NCBI GenBank assembly: GCA_944386975.1
Contig: CALXDC010000027.1
Span: 1-38,820 of the forward strand
Length of the DNA: 38,820 bases
Source of the DNA: an uncultured Oscillospiraceae bacterium
Lineage (GTDB): Bacteria > Bacillota > Clostridia > Oscillospirales > Oscillospiraceae
Direction of reading: 5' to 3'
The stretch's first letter is position 1. Every line of letters begins with the position of its first letter. Made by a program: the position numbers and the translations under genes. Shown here in pieces: positions 6,737 through 15,241 of this stretch. The notes below the pieces were generated by a model. The model was not told the DNA's origin. It searched no databases and was given only the letters and a program-made list of their open reading frames with translations.

Positions 6737-9700
6737 TTATGCCGGGGAGCTCCCGGAACAACAGCGCTCCTCCCCATTCCCGGCGGGGGGGCGGTAGACC
6801 ATGTACTGGTTTTTTCCTCGGCGTTTGGCCTCATAGAGAGCGCTGTCGGCGGTGGAAATCAGATCCTGGAAGGTGGCGGCGTGGTCGGGATAGCAGGACA
6901 CGCCGATGCTGCCGGAGAACCGGTAGCGGACGGCGCCGGAGGTGTACTCCTCCCGGAATACGTCCAGCAGCTGCTCCAGCTTCTGCAGCAGCACCGGCTC
7001 CTCGATGCCCGGGGCAAAGACCACAAACTCGTCGCCGCCGTACCGGGCTACTACGTCGGTGCTGCGGAAGACCTTCGTCAGCCGCTTGGCGATGCACCGC
7101 AGCACGTCGTCGCCGCAGATGTGGCCCAAGGTATCGTTGATCCGCTTGAAATCGTCGATGTCGATGAAGATCATGGCGCTGCGGGCGCGCTTGCGGGTCT
7201 GCAGCAGATTGTTCACCAGCTCCTCCAGTGCCTGCCGGTTGTAGAGACCCGTCAAAGCGTCCCGGTTGGCCTTCTCCTTCCAGCGGAAGATCTCCGCCTT
7301 CCACTCCTCTGTGTTCAGAAGAAAACCGGACACGGCGCGGGAGACTGTCTCTCCGGCGGGAGGCGGATCCCGGTGCATGTAGACCTCCAGCCATTCATAG
7401 CGGCCCCGGGAGGCATAGAACCGCAGGTTTTCCACAATCCAGCCGTCTGTGCGAATGGACCGGCGCACCATTTCCTCCAGAGCAGCAAAGTCATTGGCGT
7501 GCACCAGACCGGCCCGGCCAAAGAGCTCCCGCCCGGGCACAGGTCCGTGGGCGTCCTCCAGGAAGGGGGAGAAGGGGGCGGAGAAAATGGCCCGGTCGGT
7601 GTCCAGGTGGTAGGAGAAGGAGATGATGTAGTTCAAAGTAGGCGCTGTTTGGACAGCGGGCTTGTCTATCGGCGGAGCGGAGGCCGAATCCGCCGGCGGG
7701 AGATACCGCAGAAGCTTCCCGCTATAGGCAAAGGTCTCGAATTCCGCCGCAGGGAGAGGCAGGGAGTAGATGTACCCCTGGATCATAGAGCAGGCGGACT
7801 GGTTGAGGAACCGGACCTGCTCCACAGTATCGATGCCCTCCGCCACGGTGCTGATGTGGAGCTGACCGGCCAGCTTCATAATGCTGTCTACAATGCAACG
7901 GCCGCGCTGGCTGTTGTTCTTGCCGGTAAAGAAGGTGCGGTCCAGCTTGATGGTGTCGATGTGCAGATCGCTGAGGAGATTCAGAGAGGAGTAGCCGGTG
8001 CCGAAATCATCCAGGGAGCACTGGAAGGACAGCTCATGCATCTCGTCGATGATAGGTTTGACAATAGAGGGCTCCTCAATGAAAATGCTCTCCGTCAGCT
8101 CAAACTCAATGAGGCCTGGCGGCAGATTATAAGAGGTATAAATCTCATGATAGCGACGGAGAAAGTTGGGAATGGGGAGATTCTGCCGGGACAGATTCAC
8201 TGAGATCACCAGCAGCTCCCGTTTCTCCCGGTTCCAGCGGGCCAGCAGCTTGCACACCTCTTCAAAGACGAAAAAGTCCAGCTTGCTGACCAGTCCGTGT
8301 TTTTCAAACACCGGGATGAACTGAGCCGGAGGCAGCATCCCCTTGTCCGGGTGCTTCCAGCGGATCAGCGCCTCCGCTCCGGCAATCTTCTGATTGCGCA
8401 GACGGACCTTGGGCTGGAGATAAATCTGAAAATCACCCTTGTCCAGAGAGAACTCCAGATTGTTCAGCAGCTCCTTCTCCTGGATATAGGCCTGCTGGCG
8501 GACGGCGTTGTAGAACATGCAGCGGTCACTGGGATTCTCCCCCTGATTTTTCCGGGCGATGTTGGCCTTTTCCATCATACCGGCCACATCAGTCTCCCCG
8601 GGCTCCGGCAGGTAGATGCCGAAGCGGATCTCCAGGAAATAGGGCGAGTCGCGCTCCACATTGAATCGGTTGATCTTTTGGTACAACGCCTCCAGCCGCT
8701 TTCGCAGAGCTTCCTCTGTGTCGGCGTGGAGCAGGAGGTAGAAAAGATCGGCGGAGGATCGTGCTGCCAGCTCGCCTCCATCCTCCAGGCTGTCCTCCAT
8801 GGCATGGTACAGGTAGCGGAGCGTGTCGTCTCCGGCATTTCTGCCGTAGACATTGTTGATAAGCTTGAAGTCCTGAACATCGGCGCTGACGAGGGCATAC
8901 TTTTGCGAGGCTGCCAGCCGCTGGTCGGCCAGCAGACGAAAGCGGGCGCTGTTGACGCCGCCGGTAACGGCGTCGGTGAAAGCGACCTTCTCCAAAGTGC
9001 GGCGGTAGCGGGACTGCTGGATGGTGATCACAGCGGTGACGCATAGCAGCAGACAGAGCATGACAAGCGACACCAGCTGGTTGTGGACGGAAATCCGATT
9101 TACATCTTCAGAAATCAGATCCGCCGGTACGATGGTCACAAGATTCCAGTCCAGGGTGGTCAAGGGCTGATAGTGCAGCAGCATCTTCACGCCCTGGCTG
9201 CTGGAAAAGGAAAAATCTCCGCTGCGGCCATTGGACAAATCCAGGCGGACCTGGTCGCCGTTCTCCGAGGCCAGAAGTTCCGCCAACAGCTCGGTGCCGG
9301 AGGGGTTGGAGATGGGAATGCCATCCCGGGAGGTCAGAAGGGAATGGCTATTGCCGTCAAAAAAGGAGGTGACCAGAAAGTCTCTGAGGTGAAGACTGCT
9401 TTTTACGCCCACAATGGCAGTCTGGTCGCTTAGAGGCAGCAGGTAGGTCAGCGTTTGATCCTTGGGCTGAAAGATCAGCACGGCGCTGCTGTCATGGACG
9501 AACTGAATATCGCAGGCATTTTCCTTGGCCTGGCTCAGAATTTGATGGGCTTGGCTCTCGTCCGTCAGATAGAGGGCGTCGAAGTGGGAGAGGGCGCACT
9601 TACGGGTAAGGAACTCCTCCAGGTCCTCCTCGGCCAAAAGCACGGCGCTGTCGCCGATGAGCTGAAGCGTGTCCAGAGAGGTCTCAATGCGGGCGTCCAC

Positions 9701-9874
9701 CTGTTCCGCAATCTGTCCCGCCACATCGGAGACATAGCTGGTGGTGCTCTCCTCCAGGGAGGAGATGATCCGGGTGGAGTTGCGCAGGGTCAAAAGGGCG
9801 ACAAACACCGCCAGCAGGCATAGCCCCAAAAAGAGATATTTGGTTATGGGGGAGGTGAGGCGTTGATCCTTCAT
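6737..9874 (-). CDS. Membrane-bound GGDEF-EAL-PAS-GGDEF cyclic di-GMP turnover protein
   Basis: A 1045-residue protein with two transmembrane segments (about 11-31 and 268-288) flanking an extracellular sensor of dCache-like size. A first GGDEF domain (about 295-460) is degenerate, with ARSSADLF at the signature position. The EAL domain (about 475-715) keeps GAEALIRW, SVNLSRQN, FELTES, DDFGTGYSSL, IKLDRTF and VAEGIDT, so phosphodiesterase activity is expected. A PAS-like region (about 745-865) precedes a second GGDEF domain (about 880-1035) with an intact YGGDEF near residue 945. RSTD lies five residues before that GGDEF, the position of the inhibitory I-site. Both synthesis and breakdown of c-di-GMP look possible. 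ATG 9874 follows AAGGAG. It lies downstream of the pilus-like operon behind a terminator; no clear promoter of its own was found. Confidence 0.92.
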   Translation of the reverse strand: MKDQRLTSPITKYLFLGLCLLAVFVALLTLRNSTRIISSLEESTTSYVSDVAGQIAEQVDARIETSLDTLQLIGDSAVLLAEEDLEEFLTRKCALSHFDALYLTDESQAHQILSQAKENACDIQFVHDSSAVLIFQPKDQTLTYLLPLSDQTAIVGVKSSLHLRDFLVTSFFDGNSHSLLTSRDGIPISNPSGTELLAELLASENGDQVRLDLSNGRSGDFSFSSSQGVKMLLHYQPLTTLDWNLVTIVPADLISEDVNRISVHNQLVSLVMLCLLLCVTAVITIQQSRYRRTLEKVAFTDAVTGGVNSARFRLLADQRLAASQKYALVSADVQDFKLINNVYGRNAGDDTLRYLYHAMEDSLEDGGELAARSSADLFYLLLHADTEEALRKRLEALYQKINRFNVERDSPYFLEIRFGIYLPEPGETDVAGMMEKANIARKNQGENPSDRCMFYNAVRQQAYIQEKELLNNLEFSLDKGDFQIYLQPKVRLRNQKIAGAEALIRWKHPDKGMLPPAQFIPVFEKHGLVSKLDFFVFEEVCKLLARWNREKRELLVISVNLSRQNLPIPNFLRRYHEIYTSYNLPPGLIEFELTESIFIEEPSIVKPIIDEMHELSFQCSLDDFGTGYSSLNLLSDLHIDTIKLDRTFFTGKNNSQRGRCIVDSIMKLAGQLHISTVAEGIDTVEQVRFLNQSACSMIQGYIYSLPLPAAEFETFAYSGKLLRYLPPADSASAPPIDKPAVQTAPTLNYIISFSYHLDTDRAIFSAPFSPFLEDAHGPVPGRELFGRAGLVHANDFAALEEMVRRSIRTDGWIVENLRFYASRGRYEWLEVYMHRDPPPAGETVSRAVSGFLLNTEEWKAEIFRWKEKANRDALTGLYNRQALEELVNNLLQTRKRARSAMIFIDIDDFKRINDTLGHICGDDVLRCIAKRLTKVFRSTDVVARYGGDEFVVFAPGIEEPVLLQKLEQLLDVFREEYTSGAVRYRFSGSIGVSCYPDHAATFQDLISTADSALYEAKRRGKNQYMVYRPPAGNGEERCCSGSSPA

Positions 9875-9910
9875 AGCGGCGGTGCTCCTTTATGCCGGAA
9901 TGGCGGAATA

Positions 9911-9945
9911 GAAAAAGTCCGAGGAGGGGCAGCGGATGCCCCTCC
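9911..9945 (-). terminator. Terminator of the pilus-like operon
   Basis: On the minus strand a 9-bp stem (9945-9937 with 9931-9923, five-base loop) is followed by a TTTTT tract (plus-strand A 9912-9916). It lies between the last pilus-operon gene and the GGDEF/EAL gene. Readthrough may feed the latter. Confidence 0.7.
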
Positions 9946-9989
9946 CCAGACCTTTACGCGTCAACGGGGAGAACCGGTCTCCCACAGTG

Positions 9990-10430
9990 TCAGGTACGGG
10001 GGAAGAGACGTTCATCGATGAGCTTGATGAGCTCCAGTACGCTGGAGAAGGAGAGGGGGGCAGAGCCATCCAGGCAGTCCAGCTTCCCCTGCCATGTGGT
10101 GCTGCGCCGGGTGAGCACATAGAGGTTGAAGGTGGCCGCAATGCCCCGGGCGGCCTCCACCTCCTCCTGGGACATGCCGCTGCCCAGATCCTGAGACACT
10201 GGAATGGCATGGGGCGGTACGTGGCGGAAGGTTCTGGTGCGCTGGAAGGCCTGAGGGAAATTCTGCTGGTTGAGAATCTCCTCCACCTGGAGGATCAGAT
10301 TCCCAATGTCGGAGAAGGGAATGGGAGCGGTGAGGCGCCGGCTGACGATGCGGCCCTTGACCTGTCCGCTTTCCGCGCGGTCCACGCATAGCCGCAGGGC
10401 GGCGTCGTAGTGATTCATTCTGGCAGGCAT
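9990..10430 (-). CDS. Conserved hypothetical protein, last gene of the pilus-like operon
   Basis: A 146-residue, apparently cytoplasmic protein without signal or membrane segment. It starts at ATG 10430 behind AAAGGAG, 25 bases after pilT. It contains a mixed-charge N-terminal half (VKGRIVSRRL, PIPFSDIGNLILQVEEILNQ) and a predicted helical C-terminus (SFSSVLELIKLIDERLF). The composition suggests a small soluble alpha/beta protein. I do not recognise the family. Co-transcription with pilT suggests an accessory or regulatory role in the pilus-like system, but that is context only. Confidence 0.7.
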   Translation of the reverse strand: MPARMNHYDAALRLCVDRAESGQVKGRIVSRRLTAPIPFSDIGNLILQVEEILNQQNFPQAFQRTRTFRHVPPHAIPVSQDLGSGMSQEEVEAARGIAATFNLYVLTRRSTTWQGKLDCLDGSAPLSFSSVLELIKLIDERLFPRT

Positions 10431-10455
10431 TCCGTTCGCTCCTTTATATGTGTGT

Positions 10456-11517
10456 TTACAGGGCGGCCAGCCGTTTCTGCATCCACTCGCTGTTGATGCT
10501 GTGGCGCAGGGCCTCCTCCCGGGAGACCCGGCCGCTCTGCACCAGACGCAGAAGGCTCTGGTCCATGGTGACCATCCCCTCGGCGGCGCCCTGGGAGATC
10601 ACGTTGTCGATCTGGTGGCCCTTGGACTCCCGGATCATATTGCGGATGGCGCTGTTGACGGACATGACCTCAAAGGCGGGGGCCAGGGCGCCGTCCACCG
10701 TTGGCACCAGCTGCTGGGACACCACGCCCTCCAGCACCATGGCCAGCTGGGTGCGGATCTGCTGCTGCTGCTCCGGGGGGAAGGAGTCCACGATACGGTC
10801 GATGGTGCTGGAGGCGCCGATGGTGTGGAGGGTGGAGATGACCAGATGGCCCGTCTCCGCGGCGGTGACGGCGGCCCGGATGGTGTCCGCGTCCCGCATC
10901 TCTCCCAGAAGAATGATATCCGGCGCTTCCCGCAGGGCGGCCCGGAGGGCTACGTCGTAGGACTGGGTGTCCGTAGACAGCTCCCGCTGGGTCACCACGC
11001 TCTGCTTGTGCTGATGGAGGTACTCAATGGGGTCCTCGATGGTGATGATGTGGCTGTTGCGGCTGGAATTCACCGCGTCCACCAGGCAGGCCAGGGTGGT
11101 GGTTTTGCCGCTGCCGGCGGGGCCGGTGAAGAGCACCAGTCCCCGGGTGTACCGGGCAAAAGCCATCACGTTGTCCGGAATGCCCAGAGCCGTCCGGTCC
11201 GGCAGCTGGAAGGACACCACCCGGATCACAAGACCCAGGGAGCCCCGCTGCTTCAGGGCGTTGATGCGAAAGCGGGAGAGGCCGGGCACGGCGAAGGAGA
11301 AGTCGTCGTCCCCCTTCTCCAGAAGCCGGTCCATATTCCGGCCGCCGGCCAGCTGGTAGAGCTCCCGGGTGAGGGCCTCAATGTCGTTGGGGAGCAGCCG
11401 CTCTCCCTGGCGCTGGATGAGGCCGTTGATTTTATAGGCTGCCGGCATGCCGGCGATGATGAGAATGTCGGAGGCGGACTGACGGACAGCCTGCTCCAGA
11501 ATCTCCTGGATCTTCAT
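10456..11517 (-). CDS. pilT: PilT-type secretion ATPase
   Basis: A 353-residue member of the type IV pilus/type II secretion ATPase family. It shows the Walker A motif GPAGSGKTTT (near residue 125), the PilT-typical EDPIEYLH, and the AIRAGLRE-like VALRAALREAPDIILLGEMRD (split here across residues 185-205) with the Asp and His boxes (GEMRD, TAAETGHLVISTLHT). The length and the short N-terminal domain match PilT rather than PilB/GspE, which are longer and carry a zinc-binding tetracysteine absent here. PilT normally drives pilus retraction. It is the only such ATPase in this operon, so it may power the whole apparatus or work with a PilB encoded elsewhere. Confidence 0.92.
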   Translation of the reverse strand: MKIQEILEQAVRQSASDILIIAGMPAAYKINGLIQRQGERLLPNDIEALTRELYQLAGGRNMDRLLEKGDDDFSFAVPGLSRFRINALKQRGSLGLVIRVVSFQLPDRTALGIPDNVMAFARYTRGLVLFTGPAGSGKTTTLACLVDAVNSSRNSHIITIEDPIEYLHQHKQSVVTQRELSTDTQSYDVALRAALREAPDIILLGEMRDADTIRAAVTAAETGHLVISTLHTIGASSTIDRIVDSFPPEQQQQIRTQLAMVLEGVVSQQLVPTVDGALAPAFEVMSVNSAIRNMIRESKGHQIDNVISQGAAEGMVTMDQSLLRLVQSGRVSREEALRHSINSEWMQKRLAAL

Positions 11518-11553
11518 GGGGCGGGTTCCTTCTTTCTTGCTTGGTGGAGAGGG

Positions 11554-11949
11554 TTACGACAGATCGCCGCCGTCCCACAGGTCGGGGGCGTCGTCGATCT
11601 CTCCGTCATCGGGCTGGACGGGGGTTACATCCCAGGCCAGAATGGTGACGGAGCCGTCCGCCTCCCGGAGGAGGTGGAGGGAGAGAACCTGATCGTTCTG
11701 GAGAGGAATCTCCCGCTGGAGCTCCGGCTCCGTACCGGAGACAAAGGCGGCGTAGAGGGCCGCGGCCTCACTGTCGGCGGCGTAGTAGGCCTGCACCGTG
11801 TCGGCGTTGATCTGGGACAGGGCCAGATCCGCCCGGGCGGTGGACAGGGTGAGGGCGGCGAAGATGGAGAGGGTCAGCACCAGCAGCACGGTGATGATGG
11901 TGATGAGGCCCACGCCCAGGGGAGATGTGCTCTTGTGGGATTCCTTCAC
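11554..11949 (-). CDS. Small membrane-anchored protein, PilX/pseudopilin-like
   Basis: A 131-residue protein with a short basic N-terminus, one hydrophobic segment (VGLITIITVLLVLTLSIFAA, about 13-32), then an extracellular domain beginning with helix-forming residues and an AYYAADSEAAALYAA stretch. The latter resembles the N-terminal helix of PilX-type minor pilins, which often carry 'AYYAADSG'-like motifs. It lacks the canonical glycine/glutamate prepilin-peptidase site. The start is GTG 11949, overlapping the preceding stop by four bases (GTGA). The role as a minor pseudopilin is inferred from motif and operon. Confidence 0.65.
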   Translation of the reverse strand: MKESHKSTSPLGVGLITIITVLLVLTLSIFAALTLSTARADLALSQINADTVQAYYAADSEAAALYAAFVSGTEPELQREIPLQNDQVLSLHLLREADGSVTILAWDVTPVQPDDGEIDDAPDLWDGGDLS

Positions 11950-12329
11950 GGCGCGGTCACCTCCCCGGTCTCAAAGGTCAGGGCGGACCAGTCGGTGCCG
12001 CCGTCATCGGGCCAGCTGCAGTCCAGAGTGTAGACGGCCTCGCCTGCCCAGAGCACCTGAATCCGGGCGTCCACCAGCCCCTCCGACGGAGTGAGGAGGG
12101 GGGAGATCTCATAGCCCTCCGGGGCGTCCGGCAGGGCCTGGCCTGCCCGCAGGGACTCAGCGGCGGACTGGGCCAGGCACACCGCCTGGGTCAGCCGCTC
12201 GCTCTCCTGGCTGAGGCGGCGTGCGTGGAGCAGCAGCCCCACGCACACGGCGGCGCACAGGGCAAAGATAAAGAGATTGAACACCAGCTCAATCAAAAAG
12301 AGGTTGGTGCGCTTGGGTCCCAGCGTCAT
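11946..12329 (-). CDS. Pseudopilin-like protein with degenerate prepilin motif
   Basis: A 127-residue protein. Its N-terminus KRTNLFLIELVFNLFIF resembles a type IV prepilin leader, with Glu five residues after the putative cleavage point (LFLIE), but the usual -1 glycine is asparagine. A hydrophobic helix of about 22 residues is followed by a helical stretch (LSQESERLTQAVCLAQSAAE) and a small C-terminal strand region. ATG 12329 follows GGAGG and overlaps the upstream stop (ATGA); its own stop overlaps the next gene, so the three small genes are tightly coupled. It is probably a minor pilin or pseudopilin. Whether a prepilin peptidase processes it is unclear. Confidence 0.65.
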   Translation of the reverse strand: MTLGPKRTNLFLIELVFNLFIFALCAAVCVGLLLHARRLSQESERLTQAVCLAQSAAESLRAGQALPDAPEGYEISPLLTPSEGLVDARIQVLWAGEAVYTLDCSWPDDGGTDWSALTFETGEVTAP

Positions 12330-12817
12330 GGCTCCACCTCCTCCAGCAAAGAGACGCCGCTGCGGGGGGACAGGGAGAGGGAGGCGGCGGCCCCCTCACC
12401 GGCGACGGAGAGGGTCAGAAGACCGTCCTCCGCCGAAATCTCCAGGGCGTCCAGGGCCAGAATGGGGAGGCCGTCTGCGGCGGTCAGGCCCGAGCCGGTC
12501 TCGGCATAGAGCTCCCGCAGCTGGCCCTCATAGCAGTAGAGCAGGGTGTAGTAGTCCCCCTCCGTCACCATCAGGGCGTCCCCGTCCCCGAAGGCGGTGA
12601 CGAACACGCTGCCGCTGCGGTCCCCCTGGCGCACCTGATTGGCCAGATAGGACGCCGCCGTGCGGACGGTGTAGTGCTGATCGGAGGCGGATACGGTGCT
12701 CCGGTAGACGCTGCTGCCCATGAGGGTGATGCCCATGGCCAGCAGAAAGAATAGCGCACCCAGGGCCGCCGTCAGAGCGGCCCGCAGAAGGCGGCTGGAT
12801 CGGTTTTGAAACCTCAT
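12326..12817 (-). CDS. Membrane-anchored pilus-operon protein, DUF4860-like
   Basis: A 163-residue protein with a basic N-terminus, one membrane segment (ALTAALGALFFLLAMGITLM, about 13-32) and an extracellular domain with YTVRTAASYLANQVRQGD near residue 47. That pattern is reminiscent of clostridial DUF4860 proteins found with type IV pilus genes; I recognise this from memory and it needs a profile search. The C-terminus is beta-rich. ATG 12817 is followed closely by the coupled downstream gene. Its ribosome binding site lies in the loop of a hairpin (see 12819-12840), so translation may be controlled. Confidence 0.6.
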   Translation of the reverse strand: MRFQNRSSRLLRAALTAALGALFFLLAMGITLMGSSVYRSTVSASDQHYTVRTAASYLANQVRQGDRSGSVFVTAFGDGDALMVTEGDYYTLLYCYEGQLRELYAETGSGLTAADGLPILALDALEISAEDGLLTLSVAGEGAAASLSLSPRSGVSLLEEVEP

Positions 12818-12818
12818 G

Positions 12819-12840
12819 GAAAACGGCTCCTTCCGTTTTC
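12819..12840 (-). promoter_or_regulatory. Hairpin presenting the Shine-Dalgarno sequence in its loop
   Basis: On the minus strand GAAAACGG (12840-12833) pairs perfectly with CCGTTTTC (12826-12819), and the six loop bases are exactly AAGGAG, the ribosome binding site of the gene starting at 12817. The stem ends one base before the ATG. Such a layout could limit or time ribosome access. Confidence 0.65.
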
Positions 12841-12860
12841 GGACGGCTCAGCCTCGGCGC

Positions 12861-13172
12861 TCAGCGGGGGAGCACCGTGATGTCCGGCATCAGGTTGGCC
12901 GCCACGTACTGGTAGTCTACAAAAAACCGGCTCTCGTCCACCTGGACGCCGTAGCGCTCCTCCAGGTGGCTGAGGTTGGCCGGATAGGCCCCCTCCAGGG
13001 CGTAGCACTGCACGGCGGCCCGGCGGATGGCCTGGGCGGTGAGGTCCAGGCTCTCCTCGTCGGCCCGGCTGCCGAGGCCCCGGGCCGCAAGGGACAGCAC
13101 CACCGGCAGCAGGCACGCCGCCAGCAGCAGCAGAATCAGGCGGCCCAGCGGGCGGGATCTCCGGAATACCAC
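12861..13172 (-). CDS. Small membrane-anchored pilin-like protein
   Basis: A 103-residue protein starting at GTG 13172 behind AAGGAGGT. After a basic N-terminus come a membrane segment (LILLLLAACLLPVVLSLAA, about 12-30) and a domain with AIRRAAVQCYALEGAYP (about 47-63) and VDYQYVAANLMPDITVLPR at the end. The 'alanine-rich helix then YALEGAYP' pattern is what follows the hydrophobic helix in small type IV pilins and T2SS pseudopilins. No consensus prepilin cleavage site is visible. It lies 20 bases after the GspF/PilC gene. It could be the principal subunit of this small system, but that is inference. Confidence 0.65.
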   Translation of the reverse strand: MVFRRSRPLGRLILLLLAACLLPVVLSLAARGLGSRADEESLDLTAQAIRRAAVQCYALEGAYPANLSHLEERYGVQVDESRFFVDYQYVAANLMPDITVLPR

Positions 13173-13191
13173 GGCGACCGCACCTCCTTCC

Positions 13192-14241
13192 TCAGCCGCC
13201 GATGCTGGAGAGGACCCCCAGCAACGGCAGCATCACCGACAGCAGTACCAGCCCCACAGCGGCGCACAGCACCACCACCAGGGTGTACTCAAAGCGGCTG
13301 AGCATCAGGGACATCTTCTCGTCGGCGTCGGCCTGACAGCGCCCGGCCAGCTCCTCCATGGCCTGGTCGGAGCTGCCGGCGCGGAAACCCGCGCTGAGCA
13401 GGCCGGCCTGGAGGCCGGAGAAAACCCCGGTTTCCTCCATGGCCTTGGGGAAGGCGGTGCCCGCCAGCATCTTCTGGCGGCAGTCGGCCAGAGGCCGGGC
13501 CAGGGCGGTACCCTCCAGCAGCTGGCAGGAGCGGTCCATGGCCTCGTCCAGATCGAGGCCGCTGGAGAGCATCAGGGCCATGACGGAGGCGAAACGGCTG
13601 CGGTCCACCGCCTGGGAGGCGGCGGAGCGGGCGAGAAGGCGGCTCATGGCCGCCTGTCCCTTCCGGGACCGGAACATCCACAGGATGTACAGGGACGCCG
13701 CCACCAGCACCACGGCGAACACCGCGGCCACATACTTGCTGACGGAGCCGAAGCGCATCAGCCCCTGGGCCACCGGGGACATGCTGACGCCCAGCTGGCT
13801 GAATACCTGCTGAAATACCGGCAGCACCCGGACCACCAGGGCCAAAAAGACCACGGCAATCAAAACCGCCATCACCACCGGGTAGAGAATGGCCCGGCGC
13901 AGGCTCTGACGGGTGGCGGCCTCACGGCGGTAGAAGTCCGCCAGAGCGGCCAGCACCTGATCCAGACGGCCGGAGGCCTGACCGATCTCCACCATCTTCA
14001 GAAGGTAGTTGGGAAAGGCTCCGGTCTCCGCCAGGGCGGCGGACAGGGACTCCCCCCGGGACAGGACCTGGTGGATGGCGGTGAGCAGCGCCCGCTCCCG
14101 GGGACCGGCGGCGTCGTCGGCCAGAATTCCCAGGCTCTCCTCGGAGCTGATGCCTGCCTTCACCATCAGCGAGAGCTGATAGCAGAAGACGGACAGCTCC
14201 TCGGGACCAAGGGCAAGACGGCTGGCATTGTGTTCTTTCAT
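13192..14241 (-). CDS. Type II secretion / type IV pilus inner-membrane platform protein
   Basis: A 349-residue GspF/PilC-family protein, slightly shorter than the roughly 400 usual. It has two T2SSF-type repeats: the first (about 20-140) contains LSLMVKAGISSEESL and FPNYLLKMVEIGQASGRLD, and the second (about 215-335) contains LMLSSGLDLDEAMDRS and FSGLQAGLLSAGFRAGSSD. Membrane segments are near 147-170, 190-215 and 320-345. I place the start at ATG 14241, preceded by CAGGAGATGAGTGC, not at an in-frame position 24 codons upstream that overlaps the previous gene. GspF/PilC forms the membrane rotor contacted by the ATPase, fitting the pilT gene in this operon. Confidence 0.9.
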   Translation of the reverse strand: MKEHNASRLALGPEELSVFCYQLSLMVKAGISSEESLGILADDAAGPRERALLTAIHQVLSRGESLSAALAETGAFPNYLLKMVEIGQASGRLDQVLAALADFYRREAATRQSLRRAILYPVVMAVLIAVVFLALVVRVLPVFQQVFSQLGVSMSPVAQGLMRFGSVSKYVAAVFAVVLVAASLYILWMFRSRKGQAAMSRLLARSAASQAVDRSRFASVMALMLSSGLDLDEAMDRSCQLLEGTALARPLADCRQKMLAGTAFPKAMEETGVFSGLQAGLLSAGFRAGSSDQAMEELAGRCQADADEKMSLMLSRFEYTLVVVLCAAVGLVLLSVMLPLLGVLSSIGG

Positions 14242-14269
14242 GCACTCATCTCCTGTTTTGTAGGATGGA

Positions 14270-15241
14270 TCAATAGGCATACTTGGCGGAGTAGTTGCTG
14301 GCAGTGGTGACATACTTCATGATGGAGGCGCTGCCCTTGCCGGTGGAGACAAAGGTGGGATCCATCAGCGTCCAGGTCTTGCCGTCGAAATAGATGGCCT
14401 TGTCTACCCAGCCCACGCCCTCGATGTACACGTTGATCCAGGCGTGGTAGACGGTACCGGCGTAGCCGATGACCAGCTTGCAGGGAATGCCCTGGGAGCG
14501 GAGCATGGCGGCCATCACAGCGGAGTAATCGAAGCAGATGCCCTTCTTGGCCTCCAGCACCTTGTCCACCACCGGCAGATAGCCCGTGGGGGGATTGGCG
14601 GCCAGCTCATAGTCGTAGGTAAAGTTTTTGGTGACCCAGGTAAAGATGGCCTGGACCTTGGCCAGATCGGTGGTGGCGTTGGCGGCCTTCACAATCTCCG
14701 CGCCCTTGGCCACCGTCTTGCTGTCGCTGGTGAAGTTCACATACTGGTTGGCATAGAGGAAGGGCAGGAAGGGATCCCGCAGCTTCACAGTGAGGGCGGT
14801 GCTGTAGGCCTGGGCGTACTTGGTGCCGCTGGTGTTCTCGTAGACCTTCACGGTATAGCTGCCGTCGCCCTCAGTGAGGGGGAAGGTCTCATAGGTGCCC
14901 GTGTTGTTGAGGTTGTAGGTGTAGGTGGTGCCGCCGCTCTTGACGATCTGCACCTTGATGCGGACATTCTTTCCGCCGGTATACTTCACCATCACAAAGC
15001 CCTCGGCCAGATTGGAGGCGTCCACGCTGGCCTTGGCGTTGTGGTAGACGGTCACGCCGCTTTTCAGCTCCACGGTGGAGGGGATGGCGGACTGGGCGGC
15101 TTCGGCGGTGGGGATGAGGGCGGCGCAGGCGCCGCACACCACTGCCGCGGACAAAAGCCCGGCGGCCATGCGGACGGCTACAGGCTTGGAGAGGGAGAGC
15201 TTCGGAATGGAAAGGGGAAACTTAGGGGTGAATATGTTCAT
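14270..15241 (-). CDS. Secreted transglutaminase-like (papain-fold) protein
   Basis: A 323-residue protein with an N-terminal signal or anchor segment (about 21-48, ending TAEAAQS), a beta-rich domain (about 55-155), and a transglutaminase core (about 190-300). The core has the catalytic triad in context: Cys in KGICFDYSAVMAAMLRSQG (near residue 236), His in YHAWINVY, and Asp in LMDPTF. Such proteins act as peptidases or cross-linkers at the cell surface. The gene overlaps the sortase gene by 20 bases, with its ribosome site GGAGG inside it, so the two are co-translated. A role in processing or cross-linking of surface proteins or pili is inferred from this context. Confidence 0.88.
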   Translation of the reverse strand: MNIFTPKFPLSIPKLSLSKPVAVRMAAGLLSAAVVCGACAALIPTAEAAQSAIPSTVELKSGVTVYHNAKASVDASNLAEGFVMVKYTGGKNVRIKVQIVKSGGTTYTYNLNNTGTYETFPLTEGDGSYTVKVYENTSGTKYAQAYSTALTVKLRDPFLPFLYANQYVNFTSDSKTVAKGAEIVKAANATTDLAKVQAIFTWVTKNFTYDYELAANPPTGYLPVVDKVLEAKKGICFDYSAVMAAMLRSQGIPCKLVIGYAGTVYHAWINVYIEGVGWVDKAIYFDGKTWTLMDPTFVSTGKGSASIMKYVTTASNYSAKYAY

